Assembly: GCA_900708905.1 (NCBI GenBank)
Contig: CAADRB010000006.1
Coordinates: 4,510,157-4,574,156 of the forward strand
DNA: 64,000 bases
Direction: 5' to 3'
Origin: Hymenolepis diminuta
Lineage: Eukaryota; Platyhelminthes; Cestoda; Cyclophyllidea; Hymenolepididae
Made by a program: the position numbers and the translations under genes. The notes beneath the pieces were generated by a model. That model saw nothing but the letters and a program-made list of their open reading frames with translations, searched no databases and had not been told where the DNA came from. Below, one piece after another: positions 39,115-51,386 of the stretch (position 1 is its first letter; every line of letters starts with the position of its first letter).

Positions 39115-42100
39115 ATGATCAGAGTTTTGTTGAACGTCATCCTATTTTTTTCTTTTTTAAGCAATACTTATGCTTATAACTGGACAAAATATCATTCGAA
39201 TAACGAACTAGCAAGTATTCTGATAGAAGTACATGAGAAGTGTAAAAACATATCATTTTTCTATCACCTCGAAACATCGGAGACTGAGACTACTTCAGGA
39301 GGTAACAAACTGTATGTTTTAGCTTTCGGCCATCCAGCAGACCGTCATAAAGCAGGTGGAGTTAAGCTAATTTAGCTTAATTTTTGTTAGTTAGAGACTG
39401 TTATGATTGTCTAAATTTAATATTTTACTTCCACCTAATTTTAGAAATTCCTGAGGTTAAGCTGATTGCTAACATGCATGGAAATGAGCCCGTTGGTCGC
39501 GAGCTAATGCTTCGTTTAGCGGATTATATATGTAATGAGTACCTAAACGGAGACATATTTGTTAATTGGATCGTAAAGAATACCAGGCTTCATATAATGC
39601 CATCAATGAATCCTGATGGATTTGAGTTGGCCACTCCAGGAGTAAATTCATAGTCATGTGAAATGCTTGGCATTCTATTGACTTATTTAAAAACTTCATT
39701 ATTTCACTATAGAATGAAATAAAAGGTCGCGCAAATGCCAATAATGTCGACTTGAATCGTAACTTCCCTGATTCCGACCGACTTTTCTATCAATGGTCGG
39801 CAGAGGATAATAACGAACGGTTCGAATTTTTGAGTGATTATTACAAATCTCCTGGGGTATATTTTCTATTTAAATGGGCTCTTTCAAACTCACATTTTCT
39901 GACTGCCATTGTTTTTTTTTACTGTTTCTTTTAGCCTGAAATAGAGACTAAGATGGTTGAAGAATGGCTTCAGGCAGTACCCTTTGTCCTATCAGCGAAT
40001 ATTCATGGAGGAGCTTTAGTGGCCAATTATCCTTTTGATGATTCCATCGACGGTCGAAGACGAAAATCTCCAACACCTGACGATGCTATTTTCGTGTAAG
40101 TACATCTTTGATGTTCCGCATCGCTGTAGCAGGATAGATAAGGAGTCATCAAATGTCAAACTTAAGAAAGTAAGAGGTTATGGGACTAAGAGTGCTATCT
40201 TAATGAGGAGTAGTTAGAGAGCAATAGAGAGCCCTACAAATGCGGTTGGTAAGTGAACGCTTATAGTAGGAGTTGGATCAGTCGCTAAAGATAGGAGTTG
40301 GATAGGGTATCTAGACCTGTGAATTAGCCAGCGAGAGTTGGAGATAAGAGATGGGATTGTGGAAACTAACTGTCAGATAGAAGGAGCTGGCATAGGATAT
40401 TTTATTTATTCATTCATTTTTTTCTTTATTTTACTAATCTACCACTTATTCGACTATGTTCTAGGAATTTGGCTGAAGCATACTCTAACTATCACCCACG
40501 AATGAAGACGAGCAAGGTCGCTTGTCCTGATGATCGTGCTTTTCCAAAGGGTATAACAAACGGTGCCGATTGGTATCCAGTAGAAAGTGGTGTGTATTTT
40601 AATTAAATGTAATAGAATTAGAGAATAGCGATTTGCCTTAATTACTAAATATAGTATAAAATTGATATAGTATTATTTAAATGAAACACAGAAATTCACT
40701 TATGTTGCACAATTTTTAAACAGAATTTTTGGGCCATATATTTGAAATTTAAGATTTCCTATTAAAAATCCCAGTTTATTAATTTATATTGGACTATTTC
40801 CCTTCAATATTGTTTACTTCTTAATTTCTCACCACTACCACATGATATCTAAATACTTGCTAAAATGAATATGTTTCTTATATTTCTGTTGGTGATCGGT
40901 TGTTAGAGCCCCAACCGGAAACTAATCGCTGAATTATTCAATAGAAGTATAAATAGACTTTTGTAATTACTTAGGAACTTATGAGGACTTAATAAATTAT
41001 GACAGTAATCTTTTATACTATCTTCATTCTTATCATTTCGAACATCTCAGTAACAAGGTTAGAAATGACACAGAGTATTGGGCAAATATTATGAAATTAC
41101 AAGGGGAAGTTTGTAGAACGAAAATTTGCATGAGGAGAATGGAGAGAAGAATTTCTATAATGGGTACTTATTATCGTTTTTATCTGCTGGAAATTTTTGT
41201 GATATTCCTTGTATGAATATTAGTTCAGTGTTTTTCCTATCACAGCTGAGTTAAGTTACTCAAGACTATTCTCTGTGTTCCTTACATTAGTTTATCACGG
41301 CAAAGCAAAATATTTTTCCTATTTTTAATTATAGAAGGCCATCTGAGCTCGAGGAGCAGTAAAGCAGTTCAGCAGGTAATGAAAAGGATCAAATAGAAGT
41401 TATGAATAAATCGGGGATATTAGAAGAGTCTGACTTCATTTGGTTTTCTGAGTTCATATTAAGCACTTTCACCTAGTATGTTCTTATTCCAGAGTTCCGA
41501 GTTCGAATTCCGGGATTTTACCCTTGGGTTCCTGATTTACTTCATTTTAGCGATGTCCAGCGTTTATTAACCAAGTGAATTCTTCCTTGGGTAATCACTA
41601 GTACCATTTCATAAAATGCTACTTCTCATATCCGATTATTAGAACTCTCAGCGAGATTTTTTAAAATTTACAATTTGTCGTCTTAGAAAAGCTTCCGAAC
41701 ACGGGGTCTAGTAAGCGGTAATGATAAAGAGGTCAAATAGAAGCAGAGAATAAAGTCATCGTGTTTAAATAAGTATTAATATTTTCAGATTCAGGTTTTG
41801 CACCTTTCACTTAGTTTAATTCATCATTTTCTAATGTTTACATTTCCGGATTTGTCCCCTGAGCTGAGTGAATTGATGTTTACGGTTTGCAGACTTTATA
41901 AGCCGATTGATTAATTTGGATGGTCGATCGTTCTAACTCAGTATTCTTGCTATCCTAATGACCAAGGTACTAATAACGATAAGATGAGCCTACACGATTT
42001 TAATAATGGTAGAGTTCAGCTTGTCTAAAATGAATTTTAAAGTAAAACCTCCATTGCTAGCATGAATTGAAAAAGTTTCTCTCAGAGTTAACGATTACTT

Positions 42101-45100
42101 TTAATAATTTCCTGAAATCACTCAACGTTATTTTATGTGAACAGATATAACTACATTGCTCGGGCATGTTTATACATTAGCGCAATATTGGGGAGCGCTA
42201 TAAACAGGTATTGATTGAGTAGCAAGAGCAATGGCGCATATGATTGGCCAAAAGCTCTCTGTCCTCAAACGCCCACTTACGGTAGTCAGTGCGTACGTTT
42301 GAGCAAGAGCAAAATAACTTGCTAAAAATGGAGCACTAAGGTTAAAAAAAGTCTATCTCCCTTCCTAATATCCTTATAGAGAGTTAAATTTTTGTATACT
42401 TTCTTATCTTGATATTTTCCACTGAGACTTAGACCTTGTTTGCAAAAATATGAGTAAGTTAGGAGGTAGCAACTACCAGTTATATTAAAAACGTAACTTT
42501 TATGGTCATTTCTCGGATATCAAATAAATTGAAAATAGTCTGCGTAATGTGTTTAAATAATATCATTTGGTAATTTTTGACTCCTAAATAAGGTCCTTGA
42601 AAATTAAAAACGCACTCTGAAAAATCAAACACTGATTTGATTTACATTTATTTCAGTAGTTGAATTTTTGTTATCCGTCATTTTGATCAAGGCTAACACA
42701 GTTTACAGTATCTCCATCATAGGATAGTATCTAGGCATATCAAAAAACAAAAAGGCCGCTAGGAGATTATGTTTGTGTTTGACTTGTATTTTTCCCAGTT
42801 TTTTCTACGTTAAAATAAAAGTCAAATTTTCATGGTCAGTTTTCACTGTAATATTACATCGAAGTATGAGAGTTAACTTTTAAGTGACCCTCTAAAATAG
42901 ATTTCTTATATTGTTATATTATAACTCACGGCAAAGCAAACTTTTCATAGTGAGAATGCAACTATAGTCGAGGTAATAATAAAATCCAATGGGGAATTAA
43001 GTAAAGGGTGTCGAAAAGATGTTGGAAATAAAGTCAAGTAATCAGAGAGTTTAACTTAATTTGCTTTTTGGATTAGGGTTGTACAACATTTACTTAATGA
43101 GTAGTTCAATTTTTCACGTTCCGAATTTAAATTTCCTTGATTCGTCTCATGGAATACTGAGAAAATTATTGTCCACTATGCCAAGTGACCGGTTGATTAA
43201 TTAGGAGAATCGGTCTTACTGCTTTAATTCTTTTTTTCTAAAAGTCAAAAAACCGGGATGATATGAGCTTAAAATAGTTAAATTTAAATAAGTAATTTGT
43301 TTATCCCACATGGATTGTCTTCAAGTTGAATAAGTCCAAGCTTTGTTCAAGTTGCTTCCAATTTTTGATACTTCAAATGAAGTTAGGTTTCATTTAGGTT
43401 GAGTGGAAAACGTGAAACAATTTGTTCGTGTTGAAGATATCTTTAGTGAAGGATTCGTGATCTGAATTAAAATCTATCACTTCTTCATTACTTCTTCACA
43501 CCTTATTCCTTTACGATTTGGAAATAGAGCCTTCGTAGAGAAACTAGAATAGATTCGAACCAAAGTAACTTCGGTAGGTGTTATAATCTGCCCTTCTCTG
43601 TAGGATATCGTAACCAGCTCTTAGACATTGCAATAGTTACAAATACGACCCGACACCACCACGATGCAAAAACGATCTAAACCACTATATCAACACAAGA
43701 CGCAGCTCGATTTATGTTATGCGCCATTTACAACCGTAATGTAAATAAATTCATTCGAATAAAAGGAAATTAAAAAAAGCAGGAATTAAGAGGCGGTAAA
43801 CAAAGAATCTTACATATAAGAAATATTTTGGGAAAAATATTATTTTCTTATATGCAACACGCCCGTTCGCAGATTTAATCATCCGTCCGTCTTTGTCGTG
43901 AGATCGACTGAGAGACGAGGGAAATGCCATCATGTCGTGGTGGCACATGGTGGATAATATTTTGATGGTTTCTTTCAAGTCATTGCACTACATCGAGGAT
44001 CACAGGCTGTTCGGGAGTTAAAGAACTGCAAGATACAGAACATAAAATATTAATATCATCAAGACCATTTATGGAATGATGGTTTTCACAATTCAACCAA
44101 TCAAACCCTCCTGGTCTGAGTTGTTTGTGATCAAGAAATCAGGATTCCTTCCTGGTCTCCGTCGCAGATATCGCCACCATGTGGCTTGGTGATTATGGCA
44201 GCTGTCCGTTGGTGATTTAAATCATGGTTGAGGGCCTACACAAAATCGCCCACACTATATGCGCGTATCGGGTCACACTTTGTCGGAACAGAAAATTGTT
44301 TTGATAATAACATCTCTTCACACGCTGTCCTTAAATCTTGACCTCTAAATTCTGCTGCGGGGGCGGATTGTTCTAACACGACGAGAGGTCTCCTTAACTG
44401 AACAATCGATTAATCGAAGCAAGATTAGGCAAAATGTAGATTTAAATTGTGTACTCGGGTCCGTAACAAGCGTTTCTAGTACACTACGGGTTTACGGAAG
44501 GGAGATAGAGATAGCTGATCTGTTTGTTGTCGGCGAGAGTAGAGTAACATCGGACCCTTTCGAACGTAAATTTATCACCGAAGTGCATGTAGCACCTTTA
44601 GTGTGTCCGGAGTGGTAGGTTAGCACTGAGTCCTGAGAGAATCTGGTTTCGGGGATTGAATATGAATAGAAGGATGAGGGATTTTGGCAACATACAGACA
44701 CTGGTTGCGTCCTCTCACGAGATTTTCCGCATTCGTAGGTCCGATAGTAGGTGTCTGACAGGTTTCGTTTTCGTCATGGGAGCTGGATAAGGTCTAGGCC
44801 CATTAGGTTAATACTTCGGTCTGTAACGTAGCACTCCTTGAAGATCGTCTTCTCCAGGAATGTAGTCTCGTATCGCATCGATACGTAGAGTAGCACGGCA
44901 TTAGATATCGGAGCCAGTGTCGATCACGGTTCTGTCTCATCTGAGTTAATGCTCACTTGTTGTTCGGATTCTGCCTCGTTGAATTGTTCGTAGGCGATTT
45001 TCGGTAGGGGCCTTCTTTGTGGTCCTTGCTGTTGGAGTTCTGACGGCGACGTCTTCGATAGGACAATCTCGATAATGACGACGTCCTCCGCAAAATCAGC

Positions 45101-48100
45101 ATCTTGGGAGTGACTGTTTCTCATATCGGTCGGATAATTATCGGATGGGAAGCGGGTCCTCTTGCTCGATAGATGGTAGGTCATTTTCAGGTCTTTTCAA
45201 GTTGAACACTCGCGATTAACAGTCCTCCAGCAGATTCGACGACGAGACTTCCTGACATGAGTTTTCTTATCCAAGAGGGACAGAAGTCTGAGTTGAATCT
45301 TAGCATGGCAAGGAGACCGAAGACCAAGAATGAAAANNNNNNNNNNNNNNNNNNNNNNNNNNNNNNNNNNNNNNNNNNNNNNNNNNNNNNNNNNNNNNNN
45401 NNNNNNNNNNNNNNNNNNNNNNNNNNNNNNNNNNNNNNNNNNNNNNNNNNNNNNNNNNNNNNNNNNNNNNNNNNNNNNNNNNNNNNNNNNNNNNNNNNNN
45501 NNNNNNNNNNNNTCCATCGGTTGAAAGTAGGACGAACATAGGTAGTGGTCACTTCTGTTAAATTCAGGAAGCAGCATGGTTATTCGAGTGGCATGGGGAA
45601 GACTTGCCATGATGTTCTTATAGATATCACGATGTTGAGTATACCATGTTGCAACAGTTTCATCTATAAGAGGGTTATGATGAAATGTACCTACACTTTT
45701 CAGGTAGTCTTTGGGATTCTTAGTTGACGTTGAGAAATTCACCTGGATGAAGGCACTTCCTACGATTGAAGATATTGGGACTTCCATATCCGCGTAATTC
45801 GATAACTGCGTCGCCAAGCTATTGTAATCCGCGCTTCTCTGTGAGATCCCGTAACCGATTCTTAGATTATCTAAGACATTGCACTAGTTACAAATACGAC
45901 CCAACAACACCACAATACAAAACGACCCAAACCACTATATCAACACAAGATGCAGATCGATTTATATTATGCGCCATTTACAACCGTAATGTAAATAAAT
46001 TCGTTCGAATAAAAGGGAATTTGAAGGTGAAAAATAAAGAATCCTACACTTAAGTATTATTTTGGGAGAAGTATTATTTTCTTTTATGTAATAGTAGGGC
46101 GAAAAGGAGAATCACGATGACTATTATAGCTCCATGCCCATTGAAGAAAGCTTTTTCCAAAGCTCATCTTGTCTAGAGGGGGTAAAATTAAGGTGCCCCA
46201 TGCTATGAAATTCGATTTCTGCTTCCCTCATTGTAAACCACACTAATCCAGTACGATTGGCATTGAACCACCAACCTATGACTACGCAGACGCACATGTT
46301 AACGACTGTGCCGTTGATATACCTAGCTGGCTGTCAATCACCAGTTCTCTGTGATCCGAGAATGATGACCATGGTCAGCAGTCTCGTCCCCATCTACGAA
46401 GAATGTAAATTTTTTCCATTCTGATACTTTGAATAATTGAGAACACTCAAACTGATCATAACGGAAATACTGCAGATTGACAAAATAATAAATGTCCTCA
46501 AATAAACTTGGCACCGTAAGATTTTATGAAGTTTTTACTAAAAAGGAACATGATTTTTCCCATTTTTTACAGGTATGCAAGACTATAACTACCTGGAATC
46601 AAATTGTTTTGAGATAACACTTGAGTTGAGCTGCTACAAATATCCACCAGCTGAAGAATTGCCAAAATACTGGAAGGAAAATAAGAAGTCTCTCCTCAAC
46701 TTTGTGCTTCAGGTAAGGCCTTCAAGATCTAATTATGACTATTTTGAATTCTGACATAATAATATTTTTGTTTTAGAGCTCTTATTAATGGATATATAAA
46801 AAAATGGATATTATTAGAATACCATAAAGTCAATGCATACGAATTGGTACAATGAAGTATTTTTGGCCAAAATTGGGGCAGGAATATACCTGGAGTATCG
46901 CATTTATATTTTTACGCCCTTATATAGGTTTAGGACTTTCGATATGCGAAAGGTACATACATTTGACATGGTATGCGATTTTCAGTATTGGTACCCACTG
47001 AAATCCAGAAAATGTTTACGCTTTTTAATCATCAGATTGCATCCGAACGCGAGATATGGCAAAATGATCCATCAGGGATAAAATTGGGGATCGAATAAGA
47101 GTGCTTAATATAGTCAGTAACTCAAGTATCTCACTTTATTATAACTTTAGAGGTATTGAGTTGTCTACTTTCTCACTAGAAGCATTATTCATTTCGTAAT
47201 ATTAAAATACCCTAAAGTCCAATTTTCATGATTTGATCCCAAGGTTTCTGGGTGAGTTAATGTTCTCGGTATTCGGGACTTGTTGGCCAGCTGAATGGTC
47301 GGTCATGTCACTTTACTTCACTCGTGTCACCTTACAACCATGAGCAGGCAAGAGAGACTATCAAAGTCACTTGTATAATATGGTATGTAATAATCGATTC
47401 AACCAAAAATAAAACTATGTCTGTTAGTGAGTGAGATATGATTTTTGGCTGAAAACTGTAGGACATTCAAAAGCCCATTTAAAATGAGGCATAATCCAAT
47501 GTTTTTCATTCTCTGAGCAGCATTCATAATCTCTGCAAATGAAATCCATTTCACGGGCATTATATTTGCAGATTACAGCTCTACCGTGCTCGTACCTAGA
47601 AATGAAGTATCCACATTGCTATATTTCTGGCTAATCAGAAGGCCATTCTCATTAACCATAGTTGTATATAAACACATGTGTTTTCATAAAAACAGAGAAA
47701 ATGGAGTTTTAACTGAGCTGCAGGTCTTTTTCTTCTGGGCTTGATAACTCAGTTGCGGCCTAGAATTTTATCAGTGGCAGCTAAACGCAACATTAATACT
47801 CAAACTTTTTTGACATTGCTTCGTTCATACTCGCCTAAATCCTTTTTCTAATTTATTATTTTAGGCTCATTCAGGCATTAAAGGTATGGTGTTTGGTTAT
47901 CATCATGGTAAAGTCCTTCCACTCTCTGATACTCTCATAATGGCAATGAATATTACGGATCCCAAGAACCCAGAAATTATTGACCATCCAATCAAGTCAA
48001 GTAAGTTATTGTACATAGCTCAAATCCATAAGTCCAGATACTTTAAAATTGATCATAGTGTAATAAGAGATAAATTAATAATCAAGAAAATTGAGCAATA

Positions 48101-50025
48101 TTTTTTGATGAGACAATTATAGACCTTGAATATATCTCAATTTCCTTTGATAAGGTTTGATTTAGATTTACCTTTTCTTGTCAAATATATTGTGAGGATT
48201 AATCTTCCCGATAATGGAAGCAATTAGTAAAAAAATTAAGTCCCGTGTTAATAAATAAACAAATAAAGATATATATATGTAAATATATGTCCAAGTTCTA
48301 ACTTTATTAGCGCAACTAATATCACCCTTTATCGGTGTAAAAGTTTTAAATGCGGCATAAAATTTAAAAATAAATCATCTAGTCTTGCTATTCGGTCTGT
48401 GTAAAAAGAGAATTTACATACTACTTGGAGCCCCTGATTCCGTCTCTCTCAGGTCAGAGGTTACGCAACCTCTACTCATCGATGCATACCTAGTGATGTG
48501 GATGACCAACCACGCTGGTTAATTCAGATCAAAAGAGCATAGTGAAATGCGCGCTTCTCACAAAAGTGCCTCCCCTACCCAGATGAGATATGGCTAATAC
48601 ATCCTTTAATGAGCTTGAGAATTTTTTATCTTAAGTTTGTTCATTCCAAATGAAAATTTACAAGTTATTTGTAGAGATGCACAAAGCACTTAACTTTTAT
48701 TAAGGTAAATGTTGGGGTAAATATCTCACTACTAAATATTTCAAATCTTATAAAATATGTTTAGTTGTCTTTAAATAAAGAATATGGTGTTTTACCCCTT
48801 CTCCGATAGAAAATGTTAACAGAACTGAAATAGATAAGAAATGATTACAATTCCCTATTATATCATTTAAATTTTCCAGTTTTAATCAATTTTACTGAAA
48901 TTAACCCTAAAGGATAATCAGCGCTACTTTAAGAACGAAACCTTTTATATTTCTTACTAAATTACTGCCCGACTATTTTTATTATGTCTAAGGTACTACA
49001 GTAATGAATCTAAGGACTTAGTAACGTTCAATTCTATTCCATTAGAGAATGAACTTACCAAAACTAATCGATTTTTTGGTATTTCAGGTTACATAGGAGA
49101 TTACTTCCGACTACTGACCAGAGGAAGCTACTTCATTGCAGCTATGCACAGCAAATTTATGCCAGCCTTTGCCGTTACTGACATTCCAGTAGCCCCAGAT
49201 CTCAACAGCAGAGACTTCCATGAGGCCAAGAGGATCAAGTTCCTACTCGCCGATGGCCATCTACGATCTCACGAACAAATGGACAATCTTTCACTTCCCT
49301 ATGAGAAAAGTGAAAATCTTCACACTACATTCTCTCTCAACAAAGAGGAGGAATCTTGGCTGCCAGTTTTCCTTCGTCTCTTCCGAAATACTGAAGTATA
49401 TATGTCGCTTAAGTATGAGGTACGGATCCGTTTTTAAAAGAATTACTAGCAGCTAGGTATTTGAACTTTGGCCCCTAGCTATTCTACAGTCGTCTATCAG
49501 TCTTCACTACGACAACAGAATAGAGAGAGGAGACAGTTACGATCATCAAGATTTTTTAGTAGCAGAGAGAGAAGGTCAGAAAAACTGAAGTGATCTGTAG
49601 GTGATCGTGGGTGCAGCAGAAGGCAGATACGGTGGACACAGCGGATATTGAGTATACAGGGAGGGTTTATACACCTTAGGATTGGAGATAACCTAGTTGA
49701 ATCAGACGGCTGCAAATGGTCAACCAGTCAGGCCAAACTGACCTAGTGAGTTGGCGGCATCGAATTTCCCGTATTGGTGCAGGTTAGGTTATTTTATCAC
49801 AGATCTGATATCGAACCGAACAGTAACGTTGGTCTAGTTCACAGGACACTCTTAAGAAGTGTAGGTGAAACTTTTAACTCGAGGAAAATTTAACAAATCG
49901 GATCAATAAAATTTCTTGCATTTGCCTTCCCATCTTTTAAACATTAACTTTTCCCTTTTTACTTTAATTTTCAGATGATACCGAACTTTGATGACTTTAA
50001 TTACCTATTTGAGGATATTATTTGA
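39115..50025 (+). CDS. secreted metallocarboxypeptidase, M14B (CPE/CPD/CPN-like)
   Basis: Nine exons: 39115-39355, 39445-39641, 39713-39856, 39935-40095, 40465-40589, 46573-46712, 47865-48000, 49088-49419 and 49975-50025. All junctions are GT-AG and phase-consistent, giving 508 residues (CPE is about 476). The enzyme removes C-terminal Lys/Arg from peptides, for example in prohormone processing. Residues 1-20 form a signal peptide. The zinc ligands are H92 and E95 in [10 protein letters not shown] and H218 in [16 protein letters not shown]161-R162 in DLNRNFPD bind the substrate carboxylate and E307 in ITLELSC is the catalytic base. Residues from 337 form the transthyretin-like domain typical of subfamily M14B. 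The ~125-residue C-terminus after it is diverged; the last exon (MIPNFDDF…) is short and less certain. Start codon: the first ATG of the frame, directly before the signal peptide. Intron 5 (5,983 nt) holds an LTR element. Confidence 0.9.
40096..40464 (+). other. intron 4 of the carboxypeptidase gene
   Basis: 369 nt, donor GTAAGT, acceptor ttctag. Purine-rich, with a near-repeated 'gataggagttggat' motif (about 40263-40303). Confidence 0.7.
41280..41640. repeat. dispersed diverged repeat, copy A
   Basis: Within intron 5. It shares an ordered set of short blocks with 41690-41950 and 42920-43230: 'cacggcaaagcaaa', 'caaatagaag…gaataaa', and 'ttccgagttcgaattccgggatt' followed by 'ttaaccaag'. The similarity is patchy by eye; an old repeat family is likely. 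Confidence 0.35.
41690..41950. repeat. dispersed diverged repeat, copy B
   Basis: Shares with copies A and C 'aggtcaaatagaagcagagaataaagtca', 'ttccggatttgtcccctgag' and 'agccgattgattaattt…gatcg'. Confidence 0.35.
42920..43230. repeat. dispersed diverged repeat, copy C
   Basis: Begins with 'cacggcaaagcaaa' as in copy A and ends with 'gaccggttgattaattaggagaatcggtc', similar to copy B. A related tail may also occur near 47270-47350. Confidence 0.35.
43579..43859 (+). repeat. 5' LTR of the intronic element
   Basis: 281 bp, TGTTATAATC…TATGCAACA, with AATAAA near 43757-43763 ('cgaataaaagg'). Confidence 0.75.
45283..45336. repeat. 54-bp gap-flanking repeat, copy 2
   Basis: Exact reverse complement of 34665-34718; ends at the N gap. 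Confidence 0.9.
45337..45512. other. assembly gap (176 N)
   Basis: Run of N inside the intronic LTR element. Confidence 1.
45820..46093 (+). repeat. 3' LTR of the intronic element
   Basis: About 274 bp aligned with the 5' LTR, ending TGTAATA directly before the GTAGG duplication. It contains 'gaataaaagggaa'. Confidence 0.75.
46235..46335 (-). repeat. tRNA-derived SINE head
   Basis: On the minus strand: 'aacggcacagtcgttaaca' (A-box-like), 'gtgcgtctgcgtagtc' (anticodon-arm-like) and 'ggtggttcaatgcc' (B-box-like). Same family as the copy at 26541. It lies in carboxypeptidase intron 5, just right of the LTR element. Confidence 0.45.
46713..47864 (+). other. intron 6 of the carboxypeptidase gene
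   Basis: 1,152 nt, donor GTAAGG, acceptor ttttag. It contains a segment (about 47270-47350) ending 'acaaccatgagcaggcaag' that resembles 11200-11275. Confidence 0.7.
48001..49087 (+). other. intron 7 of the carboxypeptidase gene
   Basis: 1,087 nt, donor GTAAGT, acceptor atttcag. No internal feature recognised. Confidence 0.7.
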
Positions 50026-51373
50026 GTCAACAACAACTAATGCCCGTGTTGAACGTTGTAATTTGTCCTGTGGTGATTTGTGCTACTATCCGCTCTCTCA
50101 ATCTCTCTCTTAGATCGTATGACTGAGTGATTTGTTGTGTTGGGTTTGGTCTTTTTCTCTCTTCGGAATATTTTTTCACATGGTCTTGTCCTTCAAATAC
50201 ATGTTTTGATCTATCATGAAACTCGGCCTTTTTTGTGAAAACGGATATTGAAAAATAGTTAATACAAATACTCATCTTCTGGATAGGTAACTGCTTTGGC
50301 AAAAGCTTAATACAGGGAACGTGAGAAGTTAAGCCGCCAATGTAACCTAAACAAATCTACTTTATCATAAGCATATTATAAATGTATTATACAATTAACG
50401 CTATCAGTTCTGTTTTGGCCATTCAACGAGGTTTTCTTGTCTTGCAGCTAACTAACACAACGTCCACATATGGTTGACCAAAACTTCCGGTATCCAATTT
50501 CTGATTGCTTCAAGACTTATTAAAAACAAGGGTGCTTGAAACATCACATATCAGAATGTTATCCTCAATGTTGACATTAAATGCGAATCTCCAAAAAGGA
50601 TCTTTTACAAAGGCACCACATATCTTTCTGAACTGAGCAATGAAGTAAAAGCTCAGAATATCCTTACCTTTTTAAAAAATTTTTACTTATAGCTATGTAT
50701 TCGCAAGTTTGAAGAGTATAATACATACCATATAAATAAATATGTATATTAAGGTCTGTATAAGGAATCGGAAGATGTCTTATTAAACCGCACTACCTAG
50801 GAGTTTTCAGTCAAATTATAAATACCTGTTAACTTTCATGCTTGAACAACCGCCATAAATGAAAGAATATCGTACTTTTAAAGGTTGAGAATCAGAGGTA
50901 AGTGAAATGCGAACAATACACCAACTAAGATAAGTCAATGTAAGTTTCAAATCTCGAAAATAATAACCAAGCACAACTTACTTCCTAAGGGATCAGTGAC
51001 CAAACTGCAACAATGAATAAAGCCTTAAAATATACAAGATTAGAAAACTGTTAAAATGATGGGAAACCAAAGTAGGTTTTGATTATTTACTTTGACTAAC
51101 ATCCAAAAAGTGACATCTTTATGGCCGCAATTCCAGATTAAAAGCCTAACACCTAAAATCCGATTAACGTACGCAAAAAGAAGTATACGTTTGAAATTCG
51201 TTCAGTTGTTTCTCAGGTATTACGATCGCTGTCAAAAGATTGCCATCAGTCAATTCAAATGGTAGAAATCGATTGAAAAATACCATCTGAACAGAGGCTA
51301 AACGTTTCCTCCTCTCCCCAAGACAACAAAAAGGACAAGATTAGAAACAAGTAATAGTTAATATATTGAGGTA
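50026..51373. other. 3' flanks of the convergent carboxypeptidase and PSMD12 genes
   Basis: The two genes converge here. An AATAAA at 50735-50740 (+) could end the carboxypeptidase transcript but is about 700 nt downstream. No other gene seen. Confidence 0.4.
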
Positions 51374-51379
51374 TTTATT
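51374..51379 (-). terminator. poly(A) signal of PSMD12
   Basis: AATAAA on the minus strand (plus TTTATT), only 7 nt beyond the PSMD12 stop codon, implying a very short 3' untranslated region. Confidence 0.5.
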
Positions 51380-51386
51380 AAACAAA

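Larger units (their letters stand above)
44492..45817 (-). other. antisense open frames inside the LTR element
   Basis: On the minus strand, opposite to the LTR orientation, an open frame starts with ATG at 45817, three bases inside the 3' LTR boundary, and runs about 100 codons to the N gap at 45512. Beyond the gap further minus-strand frames run at 45184-44924 and 44701-44492. No domain is recognised. The region is more GC-rich than its surroundings. It could be a captured gene fragment, a decayed antisense gene or chance frames. Confidence 0.3.
43579..46093 (+). mobile_element. LTR retroelement in carboxypeptidase intron 5
   Basis: A 2,515-bp element bounded by LTRs 43579-43859 and about 45820-46093 and flanked by the direct repeat GTAGG (43574-43578 and 46094-46098), a 5-bp target-site duplication typical of LTR retrotransposons. 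LTR ends are TGTTA…CAACA at the left copy. The LTRs differ at many positions, so the insertion is not recent. About 550 bp after the left LTR resemble the leader that follows the LTR at 54880. From about 44470 the interior is more GC-rich and has no plus-strand gag or pol; instead it has a series of minus-strand open frames and a 176-N gap. It is therefore probably non-autonomous or internally replaced, though missing sequence in the gap cannot be excluded. Confidence 0.8.
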
